From positions 186,001 through 250,000 of the forward strand of contig NZ_JAFMSZ010000001.1 of assembly GCF_017916505.1 (NCBI RefSeq): a stretch of 64,000 bases of DNA, given 5' to 3'. The notes beneath the pieces are model-generated. The model was not told the DNA's origin. It saw only the letters and a list, made by a program, of their open reading frames with translations, and did no database searches. The translations under genes were made by a program, and so were the position numbers. Shown here piece after piece: positions 32,314 through 39,951 of this stretch. Position 1 is the first letter of the stretch; every line of letters begins with the position of its first letter. Origin of the DNA: Naasia sp. SYSU D00057. GTDB taxonomy: Bacteria; Actinomycetota; Actinomycetes; Actinomycetales; Microbacteriaceae.

Positions 32314-34227
32314 TCAGCGGGCGGGGCGCTCGCCGCCGAATCCGGCGCCCGGGCCGCCCATCTCCGAGTTCGTGTACTCGCCTGCCGTCGCCGTGGCGGC
32401 CTCCGTCGCGCCGTCGGCGCTGCCGCTCGCGTAGTACCCGCCGACCCCGGTGCCGGAGACGGCGCCGCCGACGTGGACGGTGTACTCCTCCCCCGCGACG
32501 ATGTCCGGCGAGGAGAAGACGACCGACGAGAACGACTTCGCCGACTCGTAGGACGCGACGACGGTGCCGTCGGACGCGACGAGATGGACGACCGTGCCGG
32601 CCGGCTCCGCGGTCGAGAGGTTCGCCATGACCGAGGCCTGGGCGGACTCGGTGCTCGGCGCGACCGCCATGCCCGAGCTGCCGGCCGCGAGCATCGTGCC
32701 GCCGGAGATGGTGAAGTCGCCGTTCACGTCGAGCGCGCCGTTGCCCGACCCCTCGGGGCCGTTGACGACGACGGTGCCGCCGGTGATCGATGCGGTGCCG
32801 TTCGAGTCGAAGCCGTCGCCGTCCGCGAAGAGGACCAGGGTGCCTCCGGACACGGTGGCGGTGTAGTCGCCCGCCTCCATGGCGCCGCCGCCCATGCCGC
32901 CCGCTCCCATGCCGTCCGCCGACTCGGTGCTCGTGCCGCCCGCGGCGTTGACCCCGTCGTCCCACGCGTGGACCGTCGTCGTGCCGCCGGAGACGGTGAT
33001 CGCCGCGCTCTCCAGCCCCTCGTGCGAGGTGAGGACGTCGACCGTGCCGGCGCTGATCGCGAGGGCCGTGTCGGCGTGGACACCGTCGTCGCCCGAGGAC
33101 ACCGTCACGGTGCCGTCGCCGATCGACACGGCGCCGTTCGAATGCAGCCCGTCGTCCGCGGCGTCGACGGTGACATCCCCGCCGCCCACGACGACGTAGA
33201 CGTCGCCCTCGAGGCCCTTCGCCGATGCGTCGTCGGCGAGCGCGGCGCCGCTCCCGCCGCCGGCGGTGACGTCGACGGTGCCTCCGGTGACGACGAGGTC
33301 CGTCTGCGCCTGGAGGCCGTCGCCGTCCGCGGTGACGTCGAGCGTGCCGCCGGTGATGGAGATGTAGCCGCGGGTCTCGTCCTCCTCGTCGTCCGACTTG
33401 AGGCCGTCTCCTCCGGCGTCGACCGTGAGGTTCCCGCCGTTCACGACGAGGTAGTCCTTGCCGCGGATGCCGTCATCGGCCGCCGTCACGGTGATGTCGC
33501 CGGAGTCGACGACGAGGCCGTCCTCGCTCGTGATGCCGTCGCCGCCGTTGCCGGTCACGGTGAGGGCGCCGTCGCCGGTGATAGTCAGGTCGGCCTCGCT
33601 GAACAGCGCCGCGTCGACGGTGCTGTCCTCGGAGTAGGTCGAGGTGTCGCTGAGGGTGTTCTCGCTGCCGTCGGCGAGGACGATCATCGCCTCGTCCGCC
33701 TCCTGTACGACCAGTGGCGAGGTGGACGAGCTGGAGAGCTCCACGCCGTCGAGCACGAGGCGCACGACGCCGTCGCCGGCACTGCTGACCACCACCTGGC
33801 CGTCGGTCAGTGTGCCGCTCAGCTCGTAGGTGCCGGCGGCGGTGATCGTCACGGTGCTGCCGTCGACCTCGACGCCGGAACCGTCGGCGGTCGCGGTGTC
33901 GCCCTCGAGCGTGATGCTCACGGCGTCGGCCTCGCTCTCCTCGTAGTCGGACTCGTCGTCGTGGTCCTCGTCGTTCGCGGCGAGGACGTCGGCTGCGGTC
34001 GTGTCCGCGCTCACGTCGTAGCTCGTCTCCGTGGTGCTCGCGCCGGAGGTCGCGTCGGACGCCGAGCTGGTCGTCGCGCAGCCGGCGAGCACGGCGGCGC
34101 CGAGCACGAACGGGAACGGCAGCAGGAGGAGCCGCCGGCGGCGCGCCGGGACGCGCGGATCGTCCCTTCTGCGGCGGAACGCGTCCGCATCGTCCGTGCG
34201 GTGGGCGGCGGAGGGGGTCTTCGTCAT
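32314..34227 (-). CDS. Cthe_2159-like beta-helix (carbohydrate-binding domain) lipoprotein
   Basis: A 637-residue secreted lipoprotein precursor: basic N-terminus, hydrophobic stretch and lipobox LAGC (Cys 50), then an acidic linker (about residues 65-105). The rest is a long right-handed parallel beta-helix made of repeats such as SITGGTLDVTADGDGLQAQT and VSIGDGTVTVSSGDDGVHA, as in the Cthe_2159 family (Pfam carbohydrate-binding domain), whose founding member binds polygalacturonate and calcium. The many D-G-D/DDG loops suit calcium binding. The C-terminal ~120 residues contain Gly/Met-rich GAGGMGGGAMEAG and a final beta domain. Likely cell-surface. It ends the cassette with the VTC-domain and DUF4956 genes (gap 17 bases). 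Confidence 0.85.
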   Translation of the reverse strand: MTKTPSAAHRTDDADAFRRRRDDPRVPARRRRLLLLPFPFVLGAAVLAGCATTSSASDATSGASTTETSYDVSADTTAADVLAANDEDHDDESDYEESEADAVSITLEGDTATADGSGVEVDGSTVTITAAGTYELSGTLTDGQVVVSSAGDGVVRLVLDGVELSSSSTSPLVVQEADEAMIVLADGSENTLSDTSTYSEDSTVDAALFSEADLTITGDGALTVTGNGGDGITSEDGLVVDSGDITVTAADDGIRGKDYLVVNGGNLTVDAGGDGLKSDDEEDETRGYISITGGTLDVTADGDGLQAQTDLVVTGGTVDVTAGGGSGAALADDASAKGLEGDVYVVVGGGDVTVDAADDGLHSNGAVSIGDGTVTVSSGDDGVHADTALAISAGTVDVLTSHEGLESAAITVSGGTTTVHAWDDGVNAAGGTSTESADGMGAGGMGGGAMEAGDYTATVSGGTLVLFADGDGFDSNGTASITGGTVVVNGPEGSGNGALDVNGDFTISGGTMLAAGSSGMAVAPSTESAQASVMANLSTAEPAGTVVHLVASDGTVVASYESAKSFSSVVFSSPDIVAGEEYTVHVGGAVSGTGVGGYYASGSADGATEAATATAGEYTNSEMGGPGAGFGGERPAR

Positions 34228-34244
34228 GGGTTCGTCTTCCTGGT

Positions 34245-35012
34245 TCAGGCCGGGGTGAAGTGGCGGCGGAGCACGCGGGACCACTTGTTGGCGGGGAGGT
34301 CGGGGCGGAGGGCGGCGAGGCCGACGCCGTACTTGGAGATGCCGTCGGGCCGGTGGCCGTGCCGCCAGAGGAGGCGGTCCATCGGCGACGGGGCGGACCC
34401 GGACTTGGACTCGACGATCGCGAGCTCCGGGGTGCGGAGGACGGTGCCGGCCGGGGTGATCCACTCCAGGTCGCGGTCGACCGTGGCCCGCGCACCGGCG
34501 GCGGGCAGGAACACGGTGCTGCGGGCGTACCGGGTGACGAGCGTCGGCTCGAGCGGGGCGTCGGGCCGGTCGATGCCGGCCTCGGCGAGGATCGTGTCGG
34601 TGTGCTCGAGCCCCTCCGCGGTCAGCTCGTCGCGCGCCTCCGCGTCGTAGGGGACGCGGTCCTTCACGGTCACGCTGCGGCCGCCGCGCGTCTTCACCTC
34701 GAGGAAGCAGTCGCCCGAGTCGAGGTAGCAGCGGGTGCGGATCTTGTACCGGCGACGGCGCTTACGGGCGGCGGCCAGGTAGCTGTCCAGGTCGGGGGTG
34801 TCGAAGTAGACGGACTCGTAGTCGAAGGAGCGCAGCCCGTCCTCGTCGAGCACGAGCGCGTCCGCCGGCAGGCCCGCGAGGAGGTCCTCGAGCTCGGCGC
34901 GCGGCAGCAGGTACTTGCGGTCGACGCGGGTCTGCAGGGCGGCCTGGGCGACGAGCTCGTCCAGCGAGATGGCGGCCATCCCGGCGAGCGCGGACTCGAG
35001 CGCCGCGGTCAC
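34245..35012 (-). CDS. VTC-type polyphosphate polymerase domain protein
   Basis: A 255-residue soluble protein with the VTC/CYTH-like tunnel fold. Family motifs: QTRVDRKYLLPRAELEDLL near the start, YESVYFDTPDL, YKIRTRCYLDSGDCFLEVKTR, LVTRYARSTVFL, TVDRDLEW and AIVESKSG, ending near KYGVGLA. In yeast Vtc4 the corresponding basic residues and glutamates form the polyphosphate-synthesising tunnel; whether this bacterial relative makes polyphosphate is not shown. Start GTG at 35012 overlaps the DUF4956 stop (GTGA), indicating coupled synthesis of a membrane protein and this cytosolic partner. Confidence 0.88.
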   Translation of the reverse strand: MTAALESALAGMAAISLDELVAQAALQTRVDRKYLLPRAELEDLLAGLPADALVLDEDGLRSFDYESVYFDTPDLDSYLAAARKRRRRYKIRTRCYLDSGDCFLEVKTRGGRSVTVKDRVPYDAEARDELTAEGLEHTDTILAEAGIDRPDAPLEPTLVTRYARSTVFLPAAGARATVDRDLEWITPAGTVLRTPELAIVESKSGSAPSPMDRLLWRHGHRPDGISKYGVGLAALRPDLPANKWSRVLRRHFTPA

Positions 35013-35620
35013 GAGCGGACCGCCGATGCGAGAGCCGCGCTCGCCGCAAGGCGCTGCGGGAGCCGGTCGGCGCGCGTCCGTCCGCCCGTCTCGTAGCGGA
35101 CGGTGACGAGAGTGGTGTCGTTGACCAGATCGAGGTCCTGAACACGCACCCGGTGGATCCGCCCGCCGAGGGTGAGCTCGAGGACCTCGGTGAGCTCCGC
35201 CTCATCGGCGACGGCCCTGTCGAGAGTGACCGTCTGCTCCCGGTAGCGGCGGAACAGGAGGGGGTGGTCGCCGACGTACATCACGACGACGAGGAGGGCG
35301 ATGAGCGCGTACGTCGGCCAGTCGGCGGTGCCGATGCCGGCGAGGAGTCCGAGCGCGAGGGAGGCGAAGTAGTAGGCGACCTCGCTCTGCGTCAGCTCGG
35401 TGGAGCGCAGCCGGATGATCGACAGGACGCCGAACAGGCCGAGCCCCAGCCCGACCGCGACCGCGCTCTCGGTGAGCACGGTGGCGACGGCGAGGACGCC
35501 GACGTTGACGCAGAGGTAGGCGACCACCAGGTCGCGGCGCCGGTGGCGCGGGAAGTAGAGGCCGAAGGTGAGGAGGCCGATCGCGACCAGGTCGAGCGCG
35601 AGAAGAACGGCGTGCGGCAT
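35009..35620 (-). CDS. DUF4956 membrane protein
   Basis: A 203-residue protein with about four transmembrane helices in its first 120 residues (LALDLVAIGLLTFGLYF, VAYLCVNVGVLAVATVL, FASLALGLLAGIG, YALIALLVVVMYVG) and a C-terminal cytosolic domain. The signature of DUF4956 is LFGVLSIIRLRSTELTQSEVAYYFASLALGLLAG. Function unknown. In many bacteria this family sits beside VTC-domain and CotH or Cthe_2159 genes, as here. The ATG at 35620 has GGAGGAA upstream; it is the first gene of the cassette. Confidence 0.88.
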   Translation of the reverse strand: MPHAVLLALDLVAIGLLTFGLYFPRHRRRDLVVAYLCVNVGVLAVATVLTESAVAVGLGLGLFGVLSIIRLRSTELTQSEVAYYFASLALGLLAGIGTADWPTYALIALLVVVMYVGDHPLLFRRYREQTVTLDRAVADEAELTEVLELTLGGRIHRVRVQDLDLVNDTTLVTVRYETGGRTRADRLPQRLAASAALASAVRS

Positions 35621-35716
35621 GGGGAGTTCCTCCGTGAGGTGAAGCGGACTCCCATTCCGCCCTGCGCCGCTATGCGGCCCCTATGCGCCTCCGATGCTCC
35701 GCGTACGAGTCTCGTC

Positions 35717-35774
35717 GCGGGTCGTGCGGACAAGTTGCACCGGTAGACCGTCGCGACTTGTCCGCAGGACCCGC
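35717..35774. repeat. 58-bp palindromic element, copy B
   Basis: Arms 35717-35738 and 35753-35774 pair with one mismatch and one G-T pair around the same 14-nt loop as copy A. It begins 97 bases upstream of the DUF4956 start and 22 bases after the stop of the PEP-mutase-like gene. Copies A and B enclose the whole three-gene cassette. Confidence 0.85.
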
Positions 35775-35795
35775 GTCACCCCCACGCCCGCGCGG

Positions 35796-36572
35796 TCAGT
35801 TGAGGACGCGCGTGGTGGCGGGGATGCCCTCCCCCGCGTAGAGCGCGGCCGCCGTGTCCTGGAGGGCCGTGAGGGCGACGCGCTGGCTCCACGGGCCGTA
35901 GGAGATGCGGGCGACGCCGAGGTCCTGGAACCGGGTCGACGACTGGGCGCCCGGCACGCCGATCACGCTGATGCGCTGCTCGCCGAGGGCCGCGACCAGC
36001 TCCTCCACCTCCTCGTCGGTGAGGCGGCCGGGCACGAAGAAGGTGGTGGCTCCCGCGCCGAGGTAGGCGGTGCCGCGCTCGATCGCGTCCGCGAGCACCT
36101 CCCCCGTCGGGCGGTCGCCCGGCTTCAGGAACGTGTCGGTGCGGGCGTTGAGCGCGAACGGCACGCTCTCCGCCTCGGCCGCCCGCACCGCCGCCTCGAC
36201 CGCGGCCACCGACTCGGCGAGCGGGGCGAGCCGGTCCTCGAGGTTCGCCCCCACCACGCCGACGCCGATCGCCCGGCGGATCGTCTCCCCCGCGTCGCCG
36301 TAGCCGGCCTCGAGATCGGCGCTCACGGGGAGGTCGCCGGCAGCGTGCACGATGCGCTCGATCATTCCGAGATGCAGGTCGAGCGGTATCTGCTCACCGT
36401 CCGGATAGCCGAACGTCGCCGCGATCGAGTGGCTGGCCGTCGCGAGCGCGGTGGTGCCGGGCAGGTCGGCGATCACGCGGGCGGAGACGGCGTCCCAGAC
36501 GTTGACGACGCTGAGGATCTCGGGGGCGGTGTGCAGCTCGATGAGGCGGCGACCGCGGTCGGTGATGTCCAT
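35796..36572 (-). CDS. isocitrate lyase/PEP mutase family protein
   Basis: A 258-residue TIM-barrel enzyme of the PEP mutase/isocitrate lyase superfamily: VVNVWDAVSARVIADLPGTTALATAS, LPVSADLEAGYGDAGETIRRAI (Mg-binding acidic loop), GANLED and FALNARTDTFL. The small class with this layout includes carboxyphosphonoenolpyruvate mutase-like and oxaloacetate hydrolase-like enzymes; the substrate is unknown. The isocitrate lyase KKCGH active-site motif is absent. The ATG is preceded by TAGCGT and no ribosome site. Confidence 0.9.
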   Translation of the reverse strand: MDITDRGRRLIELHTAPEILSVVNVWDAVSARVIADLPGTTALATASHSIAATFGYPDGEQIPLDLHLGMIERIVHAAGDLPVSADLEAGYGDAGETIRRAIGVGVVGANLEDRLAPLAESVAAVEAAVRAAEAESVPFALNARTDTFLKPGDRPTGEVLADAIERGTAYLGAGATTFFVPGRLTDEEVEELVAALGEQRISVIGVPGAQSSTRFQDLGVARISYGPWSQRVALTALQDTAAALYAGEGIPATTRVLN

Positions 36573-36578
36573 GCCGTC

Positions 36579-36584
36579 ACGCTA
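36579..36584 (-). promoter_or_regulatory. -10 box (TAGCGT), leaderless layout, PEP mutase-like gene
   Basis: TAGCGT lies six bases before the ATG. The 15-mer TAGCGTGACGGCATG recurs exactly at the start of the gene at 38649. Confidence 0.5.
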
Positions 36585-36591
36585 GACCGGC

Positions 36592-37572
36592 TCAGGGCGT
36601 GAGGGGCGCGTGCTCCGGGGCGGCGAGGGTGAGCACAGCCCGCACGACGCGAGGGTTCCGCTCGATGTCGCGCTGCAGCTCGCCGAGCCGCACAGCTGCG
36701 TCGTGCTCGCTGTCGTCGCCGGTGAGGTCGACCGCCGCGACGAGGAACACGCGGGAGGGGCCGGCGTATTCGATGTGCAGGTAGGTGACCGCCGAGATGG
36801 CGGGCCGCGAGAGCAGGGTGGTCAGCGCCGCCGACCGGATGACCGGGTCGACCTCCTCGCCGACGAGGAAGCGGCGGTTGCGCTGGATGAGCACGATCGC
36901 GACCACCCCGAGCAGCACCCCGACGAGGATCGAGCCGACCGCGTCCGGGACGGGCGAGCCGGTGAGCTGGTGGCCGAGGATGCCGAGGAACGCGATGACG
37001 ATGCCCGTCAGCGCCGCCGCGTCCTCGAAGAAGACGGCGCGGACGGTCGGGTCGGAGGTGTGCAGGACGAAGGAGAAGAGGTCCTTCTCCCGCTCCGCCG
37101 CCTCGCGCCGCGCCTGCCGGAACGCCTGCGCGAAGGAGACGCCCTCGAGCACGAACGAGATCGCGAGCACGACGTACGCGACGACGAATCCCTCACTCGG
37201 CTCCGGGTCGAGCAGCTCCTGGACGCCGTGCATGATCGAGACGGCGGCGCCGACCGCGAAGAGGCCGAACGCCGCGATCATGGACCAGACGTAGGCGTCC
37301 CGGCCGTAGCCGAGCGGATGGCTCTCGTCCGGCTTCCGGCTCGCGCGACGGGTCGCGAGGAAGAGGAACACCTCGTTGCCGGTGTCGGCCCACGAATGCG
37401 CCGACTCCGCCACCATCGACGCGGAGCCGGTGAGCATCGCGGCCACCGTCTTCGCGGCGGCGATCAGCCCGTTCGCCACCAGCGCGACGAGCACGGTGAC
37501 GGCCGACTCGCTCTGCGGCTCCTGCTCCGCGGGCTCCGTGCCTCCGGGGTCGCGGGGACGGGATCGGGCCAC
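36592..37572 (-). CDS. cation diffusion facilitator (CDF) family transporter
   Basis: A 326-residue metal/proton antiporter with six predicted transmembrane helices. Transport-site residues are seen in MVAESAHSWADTGNEVFLFL (His/Asp of TM2), HPLGYGRDAYVW after it, and VFFEDAAALTGIVIAFLGI (TM5 region). A C-terminal cytosolic domain (residues ~230-326) follows. The metal is probably Zn, Mn or Fe. Start GTG at 37572 gives a natural short N-terminus; the frame continues far upstream only as antisense to the kinase gene. Confidence 0.92.
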   Translation of the reverse strand: MARSRPRDPGGTEPAEQEPQSESAVTVLVALVANGLIAAAKTVAAMLTGSASMVAESAHSWADTGNEVFLFLATRRASRKPDESHPLGYGRDAYVWSMIAAFGLFAVGAAVSIMHGVQELLDPEPSEGFVVAYVVLAISFVLEGVSFAQAFRQARREAAEREKDLFSFVLHTSDPTVRAVFFEDAAALTGIVIAFLGILGHQLTGSPVPDAVGSILVGVLLGVVAIVLIQRNRRFLVGEEVDPVIRSAALTTLLSRPAISAVTYLHIEYAGPSRVFLVAAVDLTGDDSEHDAAVRLGELQRDIERNPRVVRAVLTLAAPEHAPLTP

Positions 37573-37634
37573 CGGCCCATCCTGGCACCGGGGCCGCGCG
37601 TCGGTGAGGGGCTGGCGTGCGCGGAAGGGGGCGG

Positions 37635-38336
37635 CTACTCGGGCTGAGTCTGCAGCGCGTTCGGGGGGCCGACGGGGCCCGGTTCCAGCTCGAGGGCGTC
37701 GAAGTCGACGACGAGGTCCGCCCTCCCGCGGGTCGCCGCGATGAGACGGGCGTTCGGCTCGTCGACCGTGTCCGCCCAGACAACGGCCGCATCCGGTGCC
37801 TTCCCGAAGCGGATGTGCCGGGCCACCAGGCGCTCCCGGCGCAGGGTCTGGTCCACCTCGGTGAACCACACCTCCGTGAGCTCGCGCCGCACCTCCGGCC
37901 ACGGCTCGGGGTCGGCGAGCAGGTAGTTGCCCTCGGTGATGACGACGCGGGCGTCCGGGGCCACCGGGATGCTGTTCGCGATCGGCTGCTCGAGGTCGCG
38001 CTCGAACGCGGGCGCGTAGACGGTGTTGCTCGTCTCCGCGCGCAGGCGCCGCAGCAGCGCGAGGTAGCCGTGGCCGTCGAAGGTGTCGAGCGCGCCCTTC
38101 CTGTGGCGGCGGCCGAGCCGGTCGAGCGCGGCGTCGGCGAGGTGGAAGCCGTCCATCGGCACCCAGGCGGACGCCACCCCTTCGGCGTCGAGGGCCTCGA
38201 CGAGCCACTCCGCGAGGGTCGACTTGCCGGCCGCCGGGGCTCCGGTGATGCCGAGCAGCACGCGCTCGCCGCCGCCGGCGAGAGTCCGGACGCGGTCGAG
38301 CAGGGCGCGGGCGGCGGGAGCGATCACGGCCGCCAT
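37635..38336 (-). CDS. nucleoside/nucleotide kinase family protein (uridine kinase-like)
   Basis: A 233-residue P-loop kinase. Walker A is GAPAAGKST (about residues 31-39), then VPMDGFHLADAALDRLGRRH, YAPAFERDLEQPI and VVITEGNYLLAD; this layout fits the pantothenate/uridine/fructose kinase group (YggC/FrcK-like). The phosphate acceptor is unknown. The ATG at 38336 lies 13 bases after the upstream small gene, so the two probably form one unit. Confidence 0.9.
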   Translation of the reverse strand: MAAVIAPAARALLDRVRTLAGGGERVLLGITGAPAAGKSTLAEWLVEALDAEGVASAWVPMDGFHLADAALDRLGRRHRKGALDTFDGHGYLALLRRLRAETSNTVYAPAFERDLEQPIANSIPVAPDARVVITEGNYLLADPEPWPEVRRELTEVWFTEVDQTLRRERLVARHIRFGKAPDAAVVWADTVDEPNARLIAATRGRADLVVDFDALELEPGPVGPPNALQTQPE

Positions 38337-38349
38337 GCTATTCGGCCGC

Positions 38350-38649
38350 TCAGCCGGTCCACGGCACGGTGCGCCAGGCGGAGCCGGACCTGCGGGCGAG
38401 GCGTGCGTCTTCCACCTGGGCCCGGCGCTCGGCGGCCGCGACCGCCCAGGCGCCGATCTGCCGGGCCACCTCGTCGTCCTCCGCGGTGAAGCGGACGACC
38501 GCCTGCGGCACACCGCGGGAGAGGGAGACGCTCGAGGCCTCGACGGTCGTGAGCTCGGCGGCCGCCTCCGCCGTCGCGGGCAGCACCTCCTCGGGACGCG
38601 CTCCGGGCAGCAGGCGCCCGACGGTCACCAGGACACGGTACGAGGGCAT
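38350..38649 (-). CDS. conserved hypothetical protein, 99 residues
   Basis: A small alpha/beta protein: YRVLVTVGRLLPGARPEEVL, EAAAELTTVEASSVSLSRG, VVRFTAEDDEVARQIGAWAV, then a basic C-terminus ending SAWRTVPWTG. No known domain is recognised; the pattern resembles small ferredoxin-like folds. It precedes the kinase gene in the same direction. TAGCGT six bases before the ATG suggests leaderless transcription. Confidence 0.7.
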   Translation of the reverse strand: MPSYRVLVTVGRLLPGARPEEVLPATAEAAAELTTVEASSVSLSRGVPQAVVRFTAEDDEVARQIGAWAVAAAERRAQVEDARLARRSGSAWRTVPWTG

Positions 38650-38655
38650 GCCGTC

Positions 38656-38661
38656 ACGCTA
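38656..38661 (-). promoter_or_regulatory. -10 box (TAGCGT), leaderless layout, 99-residue gene
   Basis: TAGCGT lies six bases before the ATG at 38649, in the same 15-mer as at 36570-36584. Confidence 0.5.
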
Positions 38662-38736
38662 CCCGCGCCCTCGTGCGGGGGCGTATCCGCACTTTCGCCT
38701 CTCGTCAAGGACCCTCCGCCCGGAAGGCCTGCTCCC

Positions 38737-38742
38737 CATACT
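38737..38742 (+). promoter_or_regulatory. -10 box (CATACT), leaderless layout, YbdK copy 2
   Basis: CATACT lies six bases before the ATG at 38749; no Shine-Dalgarno. Confidence 0.4.
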
Positions 38743-38748
38743 GACCAC

Positions 38749-39870
38749 ATGCGTACCTTCGGCGTGGAAGAGGAGCTCCTGCTCATCGACGAGTCGACGG
38801 GCGCCCCCGTGCCGGTCGCCCGCAAGGTGCTCGACGAGCATCGGGCGCCGCGCTCCGGAGCTCTCCCCGACGAGCAGCAGATGACCGGCGAGCTGCAGCA
38901 GGAGATGATCGAGGTCTGCACAACGCCGCAGCGGGAGCTCGGCGAGCTGGCGGAAGCCATCCGCGCGGGACGCGCGTTCGCCGACGCGACGGCGCAGACG
39001 GCGGGGGCACGCGCGGTGCCGCTCGCCACCTCCCCGCTCCTCGTCCAGCCGCACCTCATGCCGAAGCTGCGCTACCTGCAGATGCGCCGCCGCTACGGGA
39101 TGACGACCCGCAACAGCCTCACCTGCGGCATGCACGTCCACGTCGCCGTCAAGGACGACTCCGAGGGAGTCGCCGTGCTCGACCGCATCCGCGCCTGGGT
39201 GCCCGTGCTGCTCGCGCTCTCCGCCAACTCCCCCTTCTGGCAGGGCGAGGACACGGGGCACGCGAGCTACCGCTACGCGGCCTGGCTGCGCTGGCCGACG
39301 GCGGGCCCCACGGAGCTGTTCGGCACGGCGGAGAACTACGCGCGGCTCGAGGCCGAGATGGCCGCGACAGGAGCACTGCTCGACTCGAAGATGATCTACT
39401 TCGACGCCCGGCTGTCGCGCTCGCATCCGACGGTCGAGGTGCGGATCGCCGACGTGTGCCTCACCCCCGAGCACGCGACGCTGATCGCGGCACTCACGCG
39501 CGCCCTCGTCGAGACGGCGGCACGGGAGTGGCGCGCCGGGGTGCCGCCGGTGCCGGCCGCGGCGCCCACCCTGCGGGTGGCGTCCTGGCAGGCGGCCCTC
39601 GCGGGAGTGCGCGGCGACCTCGTGAACCCGCTCACCGGCCGTGCCCGGCCGGCGGCGGATGTGGTGGCCGCCCTGCTCGAGCACGTCGCGCCGGTGCTGC
39701 GCGAGCTGGGCGAAGCCGACGAGGTGGCGGCGCTCGCCGCCGACGTGCTCGACCACGGCACGGGCGCCGAGCGGCAGCGGGCCGTCTTCGCGCGCTCCCG
39801 GCGCCTCGCGGACGTGGTCGCCGACGCGATCGCGACCGGCTGCCCCGGCCCTCACCTGCTCCAGGCCTGA
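38749..39870 (+). CDS. carboxylate-amine ligase, YbdK-type glutamate-cysteine ligase (copy 2)
   Basis: A 373-residue GCS2-family ligase: MRTFGVEEELLLID, SLTCGMHVHVAVKDDSEGVA, ALSANSPFWQGEDTGHASYR, DSKMIYFDARLSRSHPTVEV and the C-terminal DHGTGAERQRAVFARSR. It shares all main motifs with copy 1 (31019-32173) but differs in most other residues, so the two are not a recent duplication. The substrate is uncertain. It is divergent from the 99-residue gene (99-base gap). Confidence 0.92.
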   Translation: MRTFGVEEELLLIDESTGAPVPVARKVLDEHRAPRSGALPDEQQMTGELQQEMIEVCTTPQRELGELAEAIRAGRAFADATAQTAGARAVPLATSPLLVQPHLMPKLRYLQMRRRYGMTTRNSLTCGMHVHVAVKDDSEGVAVLDRIRAWVPVLLALSANSPFWQGEDTGHASYRYAAWLRWPTAGPTELFGTAENYARLEAEMAATGALLDSKMIYFDARLSRSHPTVEVRIADVCLTPEHATLIAALTRALVETAAREWRAGVPPVPAAAPTLRVASWQAALAGVRGDLVNPLTGRARPAADVVAALLEHVAPVLRELGEADEVAALAADVLDHGTGAERQRAVFARSRRLADVVADAIATGCPGPHLLQA

Positions 39871-39951
39871 CCCCGGCCGGGACCACCCCGGGGTCCTTCC
39901 GCGCGCCGTCAACCCATGCCCGTGCAGGCATCCGATCGAGAGGACGGTCAC

